Source: Roseibaca sp. Y0-43 (lineage in GTDB: Bacteria; Pseudomonadota; Alphaproteobacteria; Rhodobacterales; Rhodobacteraceae). From it: a stretch of DNA of 64,000 bases. Made by a program: the position numbers and the translations under genes. Below are positions 10,935-20,304 of the stretch, piece by piece. Position 1 is the stretch's first letter; each line of letters opens with the position of its first letter. The stretch is taken from assembly GCF_020667835.1 (NCBI RefSeq), contig NZ_JAFMPR010000002.1, positions 62,001 through 126,000 of the forward strand, read 5' to 3'. The notes beneath the pieces were generated by a model. That model was given only the letters and a program-made list of their open reading frames with translations, made no database searches and was not told where the DNA came from.

Positions 10935-12161
10935 CTATTCCGCCGCGACCTCTGGTGCCAGTTTGCGCGCCCAAAGCATCAGCGCGAGCGCCGTGCAGGC
11001 GCAAAAGGCCATGCCTGTAATCAGCGGCATGGGCGTGCCGTTATAGGCCAGCGATATCGGCACCGCGACCATGACCGACCCCACGGTCGAGAGCGACTGC
11101 ACAACCGCGGACCCGATGCCCGCCATATGCCCCAACGGTTGCAGCGCAAGCGCGTTCAGGTTGCCGAAGGTCAGCCCGATGGAGAAGAACGCGCTGCACA
11201 TGAAGGCGAAAAAGAACGCGAAATCCCACGGCGCGGGCAGGTTGAGTTGCAAAAGGCCCAGAAAGAAGATCGACACGCTCGCTTGCCACAGAAAGGCCGC
11301 CGTGGCGATCCGCTTCATGCCCAGCCGCATGACCAGTTTCGAATTGACCACGCTCGCGCTGCCCGCGACCAGCGCGGTCAGCCCGAACCACAAGGGAAAG
11401 CTTGCCGCGCGGTCATAGACATCGGCAAAGATCATCGGCAGGTTCGACAGCCATGCGAACAGCGGCGCGAAGGCAAAGACCAGCGTGACGACATAGATCA
11501 TAACGGCGGGCGTGGTCGTGATCTCGACCAGCGCGGCCCAGATGTTGCGAATGCTCAGCGGGCGGCGGCGTTCGGGCGGCAAGCTCTCGGGCTGGCGCAG
11601 CGTCAGCCATGCGCCAGAAAGCAGGCCAAAGCCCACGAAGGCCAGGAATATCGCGCGCCAATCGGCCAGCCAGATGATTGCCGCGCCCACCGACGGAGCA
11701 AGCGCCGGGACCAGCACGAAGAGCGTCATGATAAGGCTTGTGACCCGCGCCATGGCGCGCCCTTCATAAAGGTCGCGCACCATCGCGGTCGCGACCACGC
11801 GCGGGGCCGCGGCGCCTAAGCCCTGAATGAAGCGCGCGGCCAGCAGGCCTTCGATGCTTTGCGCCTGCATCGCGGCCAGTGCGCCCGCGATATAAATCGT
11901 GATGCCCACCAACAGCACCGATTTGCGCCCGAACGCGTCTGAAATCGGCCCGCATACCAGCGTGCCGATCCCCATCCCCAGCACGAAACTGGTGATGACC
12001 AACTGCCCCGTTTGCGGTGCATCGGGCGAAAGCTCTGCGCCGATCGTGGGCAGCGCGGGCAGCATGGCGTCGATGGAAAAGGCGACCGATGACATCATCA
12101 GCGCCATCAGCGCCACGAACTCGCCAAAGCGCAGGGACCGGGTGGGGCGCGGCCAGTTCAC
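10935..12161 (-). CDS. MFS multidrug exporter, Bcr/CflA family
   Basis: 408 residues, about 12 transmembrane helices. The loop-2/3 motif GPISDAFGRKSVLLVG and FIQGLGAAAPRVVATAMVRD (motif C/Bcr region) are typical of the Bcr/CflA drug-proton antiporters. The likely start is GTG 12161 (VNWPRPTRSL), because GTGA overlaps the stop of the FrnE-like gene upstream, indicating coupling. An upstream in-frame ATG would overlap that gene by about 40 bp. Substrates are not predictable. Confidence 0.9.
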   Translation of the reverse strand: MNWPRPTRSLRFGEFVALMALMMSSVAFSIDAMLPALPTIGAELSPDAPQTGQLVITSFVLGMGIGTLVCGPISDAFGRKSVLLVGITIYIAGALAAMQAQSIEGLLAARFIQGLGAAAPRVVATAMVRDLYEGRAMARVTSLIMTLFVLVPALAPSVGAAIIWLADWRAIFLAFVGFGLLSGAWLTLRQPESLPPERRRPLSIRNIWAALVEITTTPAVMIYVVTLVFAFAPLFAWLSNLPMIFADVYDRAASFPLWFGLTALVAGSASVVNSKLVMRLGMKRIATAAFLWQASVSIFFLGLLQLNLPAPWDFAFFFAFMCSAFFSIGLTFGNLNALALQPLGHMAGIGSAVVQSLSTVGSVMVAVPISLAYNGTPMPLITGMAFCACTALALMLWARKLAPEVAAE

Positions 12162-12787
12162 GACTGTTCCGCCAATTCGTCGATGACCTGCATCCACAAC
12201 TCGGCCGGTTGCGCGCCCGGCACCGCGTGCTGGCCCGCCACCACGAAGAACGGAACGCCCTGAATACCGCGCGCGCGGGCGGTGCGGTCGGCCTCGATGA
12301 CCGCGTCACGATCCGCGCCCGCGTCCAGCAGGCGGGCGGTCAGGTCCGCGTCCATACCGATGCTATTGGCGATGTCCAGAAGCACCTCGCGCGCGCCAAT
12401 ATCGCGGCCTTGCTGGAAATAGGCACGGAACAGCGCGCTGACAGCCGCGTTCTGCTTGCCCTCCAGCCCCGCCCAATGAATGAGCGCGTGGGCGGCGGCG
12501 GTGTTGGGCTGGCGCGTGATCGCGGGCAGGTTCAGGTTTAGCCCCAGTGCCTCGGCGCGTTCCACGATGGGGCGATAGGCGTCGACCAGCCGCTCGCCGA
12601 ATTTCAGCTCCAGATACTCCTGCCGGTCCATCCCGTCCGCTGGCATGTCGGGGTTCAGCATGAACGGGTGCCATGTGACCGCGAAAGGGTGGTTCGGGCG
12701 TGCTTCCAGCGCGCGTTCCAGCGCGACCTTGCCGATAAAGCACCACGGGCAGACCGGGTCGGAATAGATCTCAAGAGTTATCATCAT
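12158..12787 (-). CDS. DsbA family oxidoreductase, FrnE-like
   Basis: About 209 residues beginning MMITLEIYSDPVCPWCFIGK, a thioredoxin fold with the C-P-W-C redox pair near residue 14, and the cis-proline block GIQGVPFFVVAGQHAVPGAQ. No signal peptide, so it is cytosolic, like FrnE of Deinococcus and polyketide-cluster FrnE proteins. The start may be ATG 12787 or ATG 12784. It begins inside the 3' end of the acyl-CoA synthetase gene and its stop overlaps the MFS start, so the three form one leftward transcription unit. Confidence 0.88.
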   Translation of the reverse strand: MMITLEIYSDPVCPWCFIGKVALERALEARPNHPFAVTWHPFMLNPDMPADGMDRQEYLELKFGERLVDAYRPIVERAEALGLNLNLPAITRQPNTAAAHALIHWAGLEGKQNAAVSALFRAYFQQGRDIGAREVLLDIANSIGMDADLTARLLDAGADRDAVIEADRTARARGIQGVPFFVVAGQHAVPGAQPAELWMQVIDELAEQS

Positions 12788-14233
12788 CGGCCCTGAACTG
12801 ATCGCGCAAGCTGCGCCGGGAAAGCTTGCCATTCGCCCCGCGCGGCAGGCTGGGCATATGGCGATAGAGTCGCGGCTGCTTGTAGCGCGCCAGCCGCTCG
12901 GCTGCAAAGGCAGAGAGGTCGTCCTCGTCCAAGGGCAGCGCGGCGGTGTAGAAAGCGGCAATGATCCGGACATCGGGGCGGATTTCGACATCTGTCACGG
13001 CGATGTCGTCGATCTGCGGGTGCCCGGCCAAACTGGCCTCCACCTCTAGCGGCGACACGCGAAAGCCGCCCGCGTTCATCATGTCATCGTCGCGGCCCAG
13101 ATATGTCACCGCGCCATCTTCGGCTTGCGCGACGCGGTCGCCGGTCAGGAACCATTCGCCTTGCAAGGGCAGGTCAAGCCCATCCGGCCCCAGATAACCC
13201 AGCATCAGCCCCGGATCGCTGCGATGGATGGCAAGGATGCCGTCCTGCACCGCGATGCGCCGCCCGTCTTGCGGATAGCCCAGCGCCCCCGGCGGTGCGG
13301 GCCGGGCGGGGCTGCCAGAGATATAGGTCGAGCATTCGGACATGCCGAGCGCCTCATAGATCATGGTGCCCGTGGCCGCATTCCAAGCCGCGCGCGTGGC
13401 CTCTGGCAATTTCTCGCCTGCCGACAGGCCGTGACGCAGGCGGGGCAGATCGCGGACCCGGCCCCCGTCAAGAAGCTGGCGGTAGACACCCGGCACAGCG
13501 GCGAAGATCGTCGCGTCATGGCGGCGCATCAGCAGGCCCATGGGCGCACCGGGCGCGCAGACCAGCGCGGTTGCGCCTATGGCCCATGGGTCCAACAGGC
13601 CCGTGCCCAGCGTATAGGTCCAGTTGAACGCGCCCGCGTGCATCATCCGGTCGTCGGGCCGCAGCCCATACCAGCCATCCCACATCATCCGCCGCGCCCA
13701 GACGGCGCGATGGGCGTGAACGACGGCACGCGGCCGCCCGCCGCTGCCAGAGGTGAAGACGATGTAGCCGGGCCGGTCGGGCGACCCCATGTCATAGGCG
13801 CAGGGCGGCAGCTCGCGCATGGCGCGCAACCGCTCCAGCGTCAGGACCGGGGCAGGGTGGTCGGGCAGGGCGGCATCGCCGTCCCAGATGACCAGCGCGG
13901 GGTCCAGCCCTTGGGCCATGGCGGTCATCTCTGGCCCCGTCAGCGCGGTCGATGTGGGCACGGGCACCAGACCCACGGCAATCGCGCCCAAGAAAGCCAG
14001 CGGGAAATCCACGCTGTTGCCCAAGCGCAAAAGCACGCGCGCGCCGGGGGGCAGGCCCAGTGCCGCAAGCCCCGCGCCCGTGCCGCGCACGGCAGCGTCC
14101 AGCCGCGCGTAAGACCAGCGCGTTCCGCCCCGCTTGCGCGCAGGATTTCCAGCGCGATCTTGTCGGGCGTCGCTTGACCTGCGGCCAGCACATAGGCGGC
14201 CATGTTGAACGGGGCGGGGCAGGGCGTGCTCAT
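12771..14233 (-). pseudogene. AMP-dependent acyl-CoA synthetase, frameshifted near residue 38
   Basis: The true N-terminus starts at ATG 14233 (MSTPCPAPFNMAAYVLAAGQ...ATPDKIALEILRASGAER) and continues in another frame as WSYARLDAAVRGTGAGLAAL. The two parts join at about 14117-14122, where one base is missing or GC is duplicated in CGCGC. After the join the protein is intact to its end: AMP-binding loop IVFTSGSGGRPRAVVHAHRA, then EALGMSECS, GEWFLTGDR and the C-terminal lysine block RGANGKLSRRSL. It resembles the small benzoate-CoA-ligase-like class I adenylate-forming enzymes of Rhodobacterales. Either a recent pseudogene or a sequencing error; the clean reading frame downstream argues the change is recent or artefactual. 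Confidence 0.8.
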
Positions 14234-14298
14234 GCGCTGTCATAGGCTTGTGGCCATGTGGGAATCAAGACCCAGCCCATATCGCAAAAGGCGGAAGA

Positions 14299-14733
14299 TC
14301 ACCCCGGCAGCCCGTCGATCCTTGGCACCTTGTCCAAGCCCCTGTCCCACTCCGCGCGGCTGGCGCAGCAGATATGTGCATCAGGCGATGTGCTGACGGG
14401 CGTATCAAGCGATCCGGCGGGCACGGCAAGCGTGCCGTCCTTGGCCAGAAGTGGCAGGGCAGACCCGCATCTGCCACAAAAGCATTTGCCGTGCCGCGTG
14501 CCGGGAAGGTGATAGGTCCGCACGCAGGTCTCGCCCGACAGCCAGACAAGCCGCGCCTGCGACGCGAACAGCGTCGCGGCATGGGCCGATCCGCTATCCT
14601 TGCGGCAGCGCGTGCAGTGGCACAGGAAAAAGGCCTCGAATGCGCCCTCTATCCGGAAGCGGACCGCGCCGCACAGGCATGACCCGTGCGCCACGTCACC
14701 CATGCGGTGGGCCTGTCCTTCAATCATCCCCAT
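14299..14733 (-). CDS. GFA family (glutathione-dependent formaldehyde-activating-like) zinc protein
   Basis: Up to 144 residues. Three zinc-ligand cysteine groups typical of the GFA/CENP-V fold are visible: GSCLCGAVRF, FLCHCTRCRKDSG and GKCFCGRCGSALP. Starts at 14733, 14727 and 14703 are possible; the last (MGDVAHGSCLCG) best matches the usual short N-terminus but has a poor ribosome site. The longer starts overlap the end of ppk. Most members have no proven activity, so formaldehyde metabolism should not be assumed. Confidence 0.85.
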   Translation of the reverse strand: MGMIEGQAHRMGDVAHGSCLCGAVRFRIEGAFEAFFLCHCTRCRKDSGSAHAATLFASQARLVWLSGETCVRTYHLPGTRHGKCFCGRCGSALPLLAKDGTLAVPAGSLDTPVSTSPDAHICCASRAEWDRGLDKVPRIDGLPG

Positions 14734-16903
14734 GCGTCAGTTCCGGCACGTCATCGGCCCCGGCCGATCCGCGCCCCGAGAGCGAGGGGTTTTCCATGAA
14801 GAAGCGGTGACAGTTGAACAGCCGCCGTTCGTCGCCTTCTTCCGGCAGCATCCGCAACGCCGGGCCTTGGGGTTGCAGCACCCAGCTTTGCGCCTCGTCG
14901 GCCAGATTGGCGGCCATCACCTGCCGCACGATCTGCGCCTTGACGGTGGGGTTCATGATCTCGACCAGGGTTTCCACCCGGCGGTTCAGGTTGCGGCCCA
15001 TCCAATCGGCGGAGGAGATGAACACCCGCGCCTGCCCCGATGGCAGGGCCGCGCCATTGCCGAAGCAGACGATGCGGGAATGCTCCAGAAAGCGCCCCAC
15101 GACCGACTTGATGCGGATATTCTCGGACAGACCCTTGATGCCGGGGCGCAGGCCGCAGATGCCGCGAATGACAAGGCTGATCTTCACGCCCGCGCGGCTT
15201 GCGTCATAGAGCGCGTCGATCACGTCAGGCTCTATCAGCGAATTCATCTTGGCCCAGATCGCGGCGGGGCGGCCCGCGCGGGCATTCTCGGCCTCTGCCG
15301 CGATCAGTGACAACAGGCGCGGCTTGATGCCCTTGGGAGAGATCGCAAGATTTTCCAGCCGCGCGGGTTCGGCATAGCCCGAGACATAGTTGAACACCCG
15401 TGCCGCATCGCGCCCCAGTGCCGCGTCGCAGGTAAAGAGCGACAGGTCTGTATAGATGCGCGCGGTGATCGGGTGGTAATTGCCGGTGCCCCAATGGGTA
15501 TAGGTCACAAGCCGGTCGCCTTCGCGGCGCACCACGGTGCTGATCTTGGCGTGTGTTTTATAGTTCACGAAGCCATAGACCACATGCGCCCCCGAGCGTT
15601 CCAGCCGGCGCGACTGGCGGATATTCGCGGCCTCGTCGAAGCGCGCCTTCAGCTCGACCAGCGCGGTCACGGATTTGCCATCCTCGGCGGCCTCGCACAA
15701 GGCTTCCACGATGGGGCTGTTGCGCGAGGTGCGGTACAGCGTTTGCCGGATCGCCAGCACATCGGGATCGCGCGCGGCCTGTTGCAGGAAGCGCACCACC
15801 ATGTCGAAGGTCTCATACGGGTGGTGCAGCAGCATGTCCTTTTGGCGGATCGCGGCGAACATGTCGCCGTCATGGTCCTGCACGCGTTCGGGCACGCGCG
15901 GGCTGAAGCTGGGCCACAAAAGGTCGGGGCGTTCATCCAGCACCAGCTCTTTCAGGGTCGAGATCCCCATGATGCCCTCGACCTCGACCACCTCTTCGGC
16001 AGAGACGCGCAGCTTTTCCATGACCATTTCGCGCAGATCGTCAGGCGCGCCATGCGACAGTTTCATGCGCACCACTTCGCCCCGACGGCGGCGTTTCAGC
16101 GCGACCTCGAACTCGCGCACAAGGTCTTCGGCTTCTTCCTCGACCTCCAGATCGCTGTCGCGCAGCACCGAGAAGGTGCATGACCCGCGCAGGGTGTAGC
16201 CGGGAAACAGGCTGTCCAGCTCGGCCAGGATCAGCTCTTCCAATGGCAGCAGGCGCACGGGGTTGCTGCCCACGCGCACGAAACGGTCGATCTGGCTGGG
16301 AATGGGCACCAGCGCGTCCAATTGGCGGCCGGTTGGGTCTTCGAGTTCCAGCGCCAGCGAAAAACCCGCGTTCGGGATGAAGGGAAACGGGTGCGCGGGG
16401 TCGATTGCAAGCGGCGAGAGCACCGGGAAGACATGGTCGAGATACCAGTCTTGCAGCCCGCTGCGGTCCGCATCGGTCAGGTCGTGGCGCGACAGGATCA
16501 GGATGCCCTCGGCGGCCAGAAGCGGGCGCAGGGCGGCCCAGACCTCTTGCTGTTTGCTCATCAGGCGGCGCGCATCCTCGTCGATCAGCACAAGCTGTTC
16601 GGCGGGGGTTTTCCCGTCATCCGAGGGCGTGGAATGCCCCGCCCGCGCCAATTCGCGCAGGCCCGCGACGCGCACGGTATAGAATTCGTCCAAATTGGTG
16701 GCCGAGATCGACAGGAAGCGCACACGTTCCAGCAGCGGCACGCGGGGGTTCATCGCCTCTTCCAGCACCCGCCAGTTGAACGCGAGCCACGACAATTCGC
16801 GGTTAAAGAACCGATCCGGCCCGGTCGGGTCGAAATCCGGCAGGGTCACGGGTTCGGGAAACGGGCTGGACAGAAAATCTGCCGAAGGGGTTTGCTGGGT
16901 CAT
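14720..16903 (-). CDS. ppk: Polyphosphate kinase 1
   Basis: 727 residues, standard PPK1 length, making polyphosphate from ATP reversibly. Seen: the N-terminal domain start RFFNRELSWLAFNWRVLEEA, the phosphorylated-histidine segment NYKTHAKIS, THWGTGNYHP, and the second catalytic histidine in LEHSRIVCFGNG. A CHAD-domain protein (polyphosphate-binding family) is encoded at 22655. Placement downstream of hdaA and perM matches the conserved alphaproteobacterial order. An intervening META-domain gene separates it from hdaA. Confidence 0.97.
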   Translation of the reverse strand: MTQQTPSADFLSSPFPEPVTLPDFDPTGPDRFFNRELSWLAFNWRVLEEAMNPRVPLLERVRFLSISATNLDEFYTVRVAGLRELARAGHSTPSDDGKTPAEQLVLIDEDARRLMSKQQEVWAALRPLLAAEGILILSRHDLTDADRSGLQDWYLDHVFPVLSPLAIDPAHPFPFIPNAGFSLALELEDPTGRQLDALVPIPSQIDRFVRVGSNPVRLLPLEELILAELDSLFPGYTLRGSCTFSVLRDSDLEVEEEAEDLVREFEVALKRRRRGEVVRMKLSHGAPDDLREMVMEKLRVSAEEVVEVEGIMGISTLKELVLDERPDLLWPSFSPRVPERVQDHDGDMFAAIRQKDMLLHHPYETFDMVVRFLQQAARDPDVLAIRQTLYRTSRNSPIVEALCEAAEDGKSVTALVELKARFDEAANIRQSRRLERSGAHVVYGFVNYKTHAKISTVVRREGDRLVTYTHWGTGNYHPITARIYTDLSLFTCDAALGRDAARVFNYVSGYAEPARLENLAISPKGIKPRLLSLIAAEAENARAGRPAAIWAKMNSLIEPDVIDALYDASRAGVKISLVIRGICGLRPGIKGLSENIRIKSVVGRFLEHSRIVCFGNGAALPSGQARVFISSADWMGRNLNRRVETLVEIMNPTVKAQIVRQVMAANLADEAQSWVLQPQGPALRMLPEEGDERRLFNCHRFFMENPSLSGRGSAGADDVPELTHGDD

Positions 16904-16949
16904 GGCTGTCGCATAATCGGGGAATATGTCGGTTCTGTAACGGTTGGCG

Positions 16950-17903
16950 CTATTGGCGTCGGGCGTCGATCAGGGGCGCGCCGCCCGCGGTCAGGGTCAG
17001 CCGCCCGGTTTCTGGCACAAGGCGGTAGCCATCGACCCGGTCAAGCGCGCGGGCGAAGCGCTGCTCTTGCGCCATGGTCTGCTCGGAACAGGCCATTCGG
17101 GTGCTGGCGATGCGCCCGAAGGCCAGAATGCCGCCATGGCGCTGGAACCCGCCGATCAGCCGGTTGCAGCCCACGGTGGCCGAGAACCTGCCATCGGCGA
17201 AGAAAACCAGTTCCGTGCGCGATGGAAACAGTGCCGCCGTGCCGTCGATCTGGGTCAGGTTCCAGATCCCTTGGGTCAGCTCGTCATCGCCGCGCAGCAC
17301 CTGGCACTCGGCCAGTTCCGCCCCGTCAATGCGCAGCATCGCCGTGCCGTCTTGCAGCCGGGCAGAGGTGGCGGGATTGGCCGGGTCTTCGAAATAGAGG
17401 CCGCTGTCGGCCGCGCGCGGGGCAAGGGTCAGCACCTGCTCGTTGAAGCGCAGGCGCAGCGCTTCGGGCAAAAAGCCGATCTCGACATATTGCGCGCCGC
17501 AATTCAGCAGCCCGGCAAGCCCCATTTCGGGCGTGGTCAGCGCACGCAGGGGGGGCAGGTCCAGCGGGTCGGTGCCGGGCTCTAGAACGATGGGTTCGGT
17601 CAGCCAGAGCGCGCCGCCGGGCACGCGCAAGCCCGCGCGCAAGATCAGCCTGAGGTCGGTGGGGGCGTCCAGCACGAAGGCGAAAGGGCTTTGCGCATCG
17701 CCCGCATCCATCCGGTTTGTGGCGACCGGCTTGTCCTGCATATCGGCCAGATCGACCATGAAGCTGGTGCCGAAGGGCAGGGCGATACGTTCCGAGAGCA
17801 CGACCTCTCCGCTGATCTGGCGGGTGGCCGCCCCCTCTGTCTGGGGCTGGGCCGGAAGCGCCGCCAGCACAAGGCCAAGGGCAAGGGTCAGGGCACGGAT
17901 CAC
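16950..17903 (-). CDS. Secreted YbaY/MliC-like/META multidomain protein, 317 aa
   Basis: Signal peptide (IRALTLALGLVLAALPAQPQ), a YbaY-like domain (about 28-120) with ISGEVVLSERIALPFG, a middle segment (about 130-205) resembling MliC lysozyme inhibitors, with a cysteine at each end (LLNCGAQ and ELAECQ), and a C-terminal META domain (about 210-317) with FSATVGCNRLIGGF and TRMACS. The same order of domains is seen at 4779-6014. The combination suggests an envelope-protective protein, but that is inference. It lies between hdaA and ppk on the same strand. Confidence 0.75.
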   Translation of the reverse strand: MIRALTLALGLVLAALPAQPQTEGAATRQISGEVVLSERIALPFGTSFMVDLADMQDKPVATNRMDAGDAQSPFAFVLDAPTDLRLILRAGLRVPGGALWLTEPIVLEPGTDPLDLPPLRALTTPEMGLAGLLNCGAQYVEIGFLPEALRLRFNEQVLTLAPRAADSGLYFEDPANPATSARLQDGTAMLRIDGAELAECQVLRGDDELTQGIWNLTQIDGTAALFPSRTELVFFADGRFSATVGCNRLIGGFQRHGGILAFGRIASTRMACSEQTMAQEQRFARALDRVDGYRLVPETGRLTLTAGGAPLIDARRQ

Positions 17904-17928
17904 GGAATTTGCCTCGGATCATTTGAAA

Positions 17929-17943
17929 TGTGTTTTCAACACA
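17929..17943. repeat. Short perfect inverted repeat between hdaA and the META gene
   Basis: TGTGTT (17929-17934) and AACACA (17938-17943) with a TTC loop. On the minus strand the hairpin is followed by TTTC, so it could be a weak attenuator or terminator downstream of hdaA, or an operator about 26 bp upstream of the META-gene start. The 119-bp gap holds nothing else obvious. Confidence 0.4.
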
Positions 17944-18022
17944 CTAAGCGCGGCCCCGGCGCACGGCAAGCGGGTCCGGCCACAAAGCCCGTGACGATTG
18001 CGCGAGAGAGCGCGGCTTTGCC

Positions 18023-18691
18023 CTAAGCCCCGTCCAGAAGTTCCGCCGCCAAGGCGCGCCCGATGGGCTTGCCGCGCGCCAGCGCCTCGGCATCGAGCCT
18101 TGCGACCAAGCTTTGCGCGGCAGCAAGCGAGCGTTCCATCCGGGGCAGAAGATACGGGATCAGCGTGTCGGGAATGCCGACCTGCCGATCTGCGAACAGC
18201 TTTTCCAGCACGGCGGCCAGCAGCGCGTCATCGGGGGGCGCCAGCGCCACATGGGTGCAGGCAGACAGGCGCGAGGCCAGGTCAGGCAGCCGCACGCCCC
18301 AGTCGCGCGCAGGCGCGCGGGCGGTCAGCAGAACCTCTGCCCCGTTGGCGGCGGCAAGGTTCAGCAGGTGAAAAAGCGCGGTCTGGCCTGCCTCTGTTTC
18401 GGCCACGCGCGCGGCGTCGTCCAGCCAAAGCGCGGGCGCTTGGCCAAGGGCGGCGATGTCGGCCTGCGCAAGGTTTTCGCCGGTCAGGCGCGCGGCTCCA
18501 TGCGCGTCGGCCCAGATCTGCCCCAGATGCGACTTGCCCGCCCCTTCCGGCCCGTGCAGCACCAACCGCCCGCCGGGCAGGGGCAGGGCCAGCAGCCCAA
18601 GGGCCGCCGCGTTACAGGCGCTTGGCACGAAACTGGCGCGGTCCATCCGCGCGGGCAGGTCCAGCGCGAAGGTCTTCTGGCGGGGTGTCAT
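18023..18691 (-). CDS. hdaA: DnaA-related regulatory protein HdaA
   Basis: 222 residues, an AAA+ domain homologous to DnaA domain III without the DNA-binding domain IV. Walker A is GPEGAGKSHLGQ and the Walker B region is ALWLDDAARV. In Caulobacter, HdaA with the beta clamp inactivates DnaA-ATP after replication starts. A QKTFALDLP segment near the N-terminus fits the clamp-binding peptide. ATG 18691 overlaps the perM stop (ATGA). Position between perM and ppk matches other alphaproteobacteria. Confidence 0.9.
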   Translation of the reverse strand: MTPRQKTFALDLPARMDRASFVPSACNAAALGLLALPLPGGRLVLHGPEGAGKSHLGQIWADAHGAARLTGENLAQADIAALGQAPALWLDDAARVAETEAGQTALFHLLNLAAANGAEVLLTARAPARDWGVRLPDLASRLSACTHVALAPPDDALLAAVLEKLFADRQVGIPDTLIPYLLPRMERSLAAAQSLVARLDAEALARGKPIGRALAAELLDGA

Positions 18692-19749
18692 GGCTGCCCG
18701 CCACCTTTGCCGTAAAGCTTGCTGTCCATGTATTGGCTGACCCCGAAGCGCACCAGCACACCCACGCTGGCGGCCAAGGGCACGGCGATCAACATGCCGG
18801 TAAAGCCCAGAAGCGTACCAAAGGCAGAGACCGCGAATAACAGCCACACGGGATGCAGTTGCACCGAGTTGCCCACGATGCGCGGCACAAGGATGTTGCC
18901 TTCCAGCACCTGCCCAAAGGCGAAAACGGCCAGCACAAGCCCGATCTCGACCGGGCTGCCCCAGAACTGCCACAGCCCCACGCCGATGGCCAAAACGCCG
19001 CCAAGAATAGCCCCGATATAGGGGATGAAGGAAATCAGCCCCGCCGTCACGCCAATCGCCAGCCCGAATTGCAGCCCGATCAACCCCAGCGCGGTGGCAT
19101 AGTAAGCGGCAAGGATGAAACACACGGTCATCTGCCCGCGCACGAAACCGGCGATGCTTTTGTCGATCTCGCCAGCCAGACGGCGCAGCACGGGCGCGTG
19201 CTGGCGCGGCAGCAGATCGTCGATCTGGCGCACAAGGCGTTCCCAGTCCAGCAGCAGGTAAAAGGCCACGACCGGCGTGACCACCAGAAAGACCAGCGCA
19301 TTCACGAAGCCAGAGACAGAGCGCAACACGCCCTGCGCAAGTGCCGCACCGCGGTCGCGGATCGCCTCGCCGATCGAGGAGAGCGAGTTGCGCAAGGTCT
19401 GTTCCAGTTGCGCAATGTCGGGAAAGCGCGCGGTCAGGAATTCTTGCAGCCGCGCGAACAGGTCCGGCGCGGTTTCAGAGAATTGCACCACCTGCGAGAT
19501 GACCGCCGGGATCACCAGCACCCCCGCCAGCACCACCGCACCGATGGCCAGCGCCATCAGCGCCGAAACCGCCAGCGTGCGCGGCACGCCCCGGTCTTGC
19601 AGCTTGGTGACAACCGGGTTCAGGAAATAGGCAATCGCCATACCGGTGATGAAGGGCAACAAAACGTCGCCCATCACCCATAAAAGGGCGATGAACAGCA
19701 CCCCGGCAATGCCCCAGTAGCGCAATTGCTGGTCGATGGGCATGGCCAT
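18688..19749 (-). CDS. AI-2E family transporter / PerM-like permease
   Basis: 353 residues with about eight transmembrane helices. N-terminal YWGIAGVLFIALLWVMGDVL and LLPFITGMAIAYFLNPVV, and the C-terminal block GFTGMLIAVPLAASVGVLVR, are typical of the PerM/AI-2E exporter family. Members move small molecules or sodium/protons; no substrate can be assigned. It is translationally coupled to hdaA downstream. Start is ATG 19749 or ATG 19743. Confidence 0.9.
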   Translation of the reverse strand: MAMPIDQQLRYWGIAGVLFIALLWVMGDVLLPFITGMAIAYFLNPVVTKLQDRGVPRTLAVSALMALAIGAVVLAGVLVIPAVISQVVQFSETAPDLFARLQEFLTARFPDIAQLEQTLRNSLSSIGEAIRDRGAALAQGVLRSVSGFVNALVFLVVTPVVAFYLLLDWERLVRQIDDLLPRQHAPVLRRLAGEIDKSIAGFVRGQMTVCFILAAYYATALGLIGLQFGLAIGVTAGLISFIPYIGAILGGVLAIGVGLWQFWGSPVEIGLVLAVFAFGQVLEGNILVPRIVGNSVQLHPVWLLFAVSAFGTLLGFTGMLIAVPLAASVGVLVRFGVSQYMDSKLYGKGGGQP

Positions 19750-19770
19750 GGGGCGGCTCCTTCCGGGTGA

Positions 19771-20193
19771 TTACAGCGTCATGTGGCGCGCGCGCGCGCC
19801 GCGTTCGATGGCGGCGGCGTGCAGCCGGTCGATCCCCAGCTCATAGCGGATTTCCTCCAGCAAGCGCAATTCGGTCTGTGTCAGCGTGCCATCTGCGGCG
19901 GCCACGTCGCAGGCAAGCGCATAGGCGGTTTCGAACAAACGCTCTGGCAGGTTGTCGCGGATCAGCCCGAACAACGCGTCCAGCCCGTCGGTTTCCTCGA
20001 ACAGCTCGAACACGGTCTGCCCGATGCTGCGGATACGGTCGGTGTCATACTCGGCAAAGATCGGCAGGTGGTTCACCAAGGTCTGGATGGCGACCAACTC
20101 TGCGGTATCAATGCTTTGGTCGGCGGCAGAGACCGCGATCATCACCGCCACAAGGCTGTCTTGCGGTGACATCGGATGCGGAAGCGGGGCCAT
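19771..20193 (-). CDS. TerB-like acidic helical protein
   Basis: 140 residues, all-helical and acidic. The pattern [20 protein letters not shown] followed by [20 protein letters not shown] is the duplicated DG-type metal-binding helix pair of TerB/tellurite-resistance-like proteins. ATG 20193 is taken; ATG 20172 ([10 protein letters not shown]) is an alternative. No other ter genes are nearby, so a tellurite role is not implied. It precedes perM by 21 bp on the same strand and is divergent from the LysRS gene. Confidence 0.78.
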   Translation of the reverse strand: MAPLPHPMSPQDSLVAVMIAVSAADQSIDTAELVAIQTLVNHLPIFAEYDTDRIRSIGQTVFELFEETDGLDALFGLIRDNLPERLFETAYALACDVAAADGTLTQTELRLLEEIRYELGIDRLHAAAIERGARARHMTL

Positions 20194-20304
20194 GTTTATT
20201 GTCCTGTCTATGCTCTGTGCGGGTGCAGAATATTGACGCGGGCGCGCCGCCGCAATAGGAACCGGGCCCAGACCCTGCACCCCCACACGGAAGTGACCGA
20301 CCCC

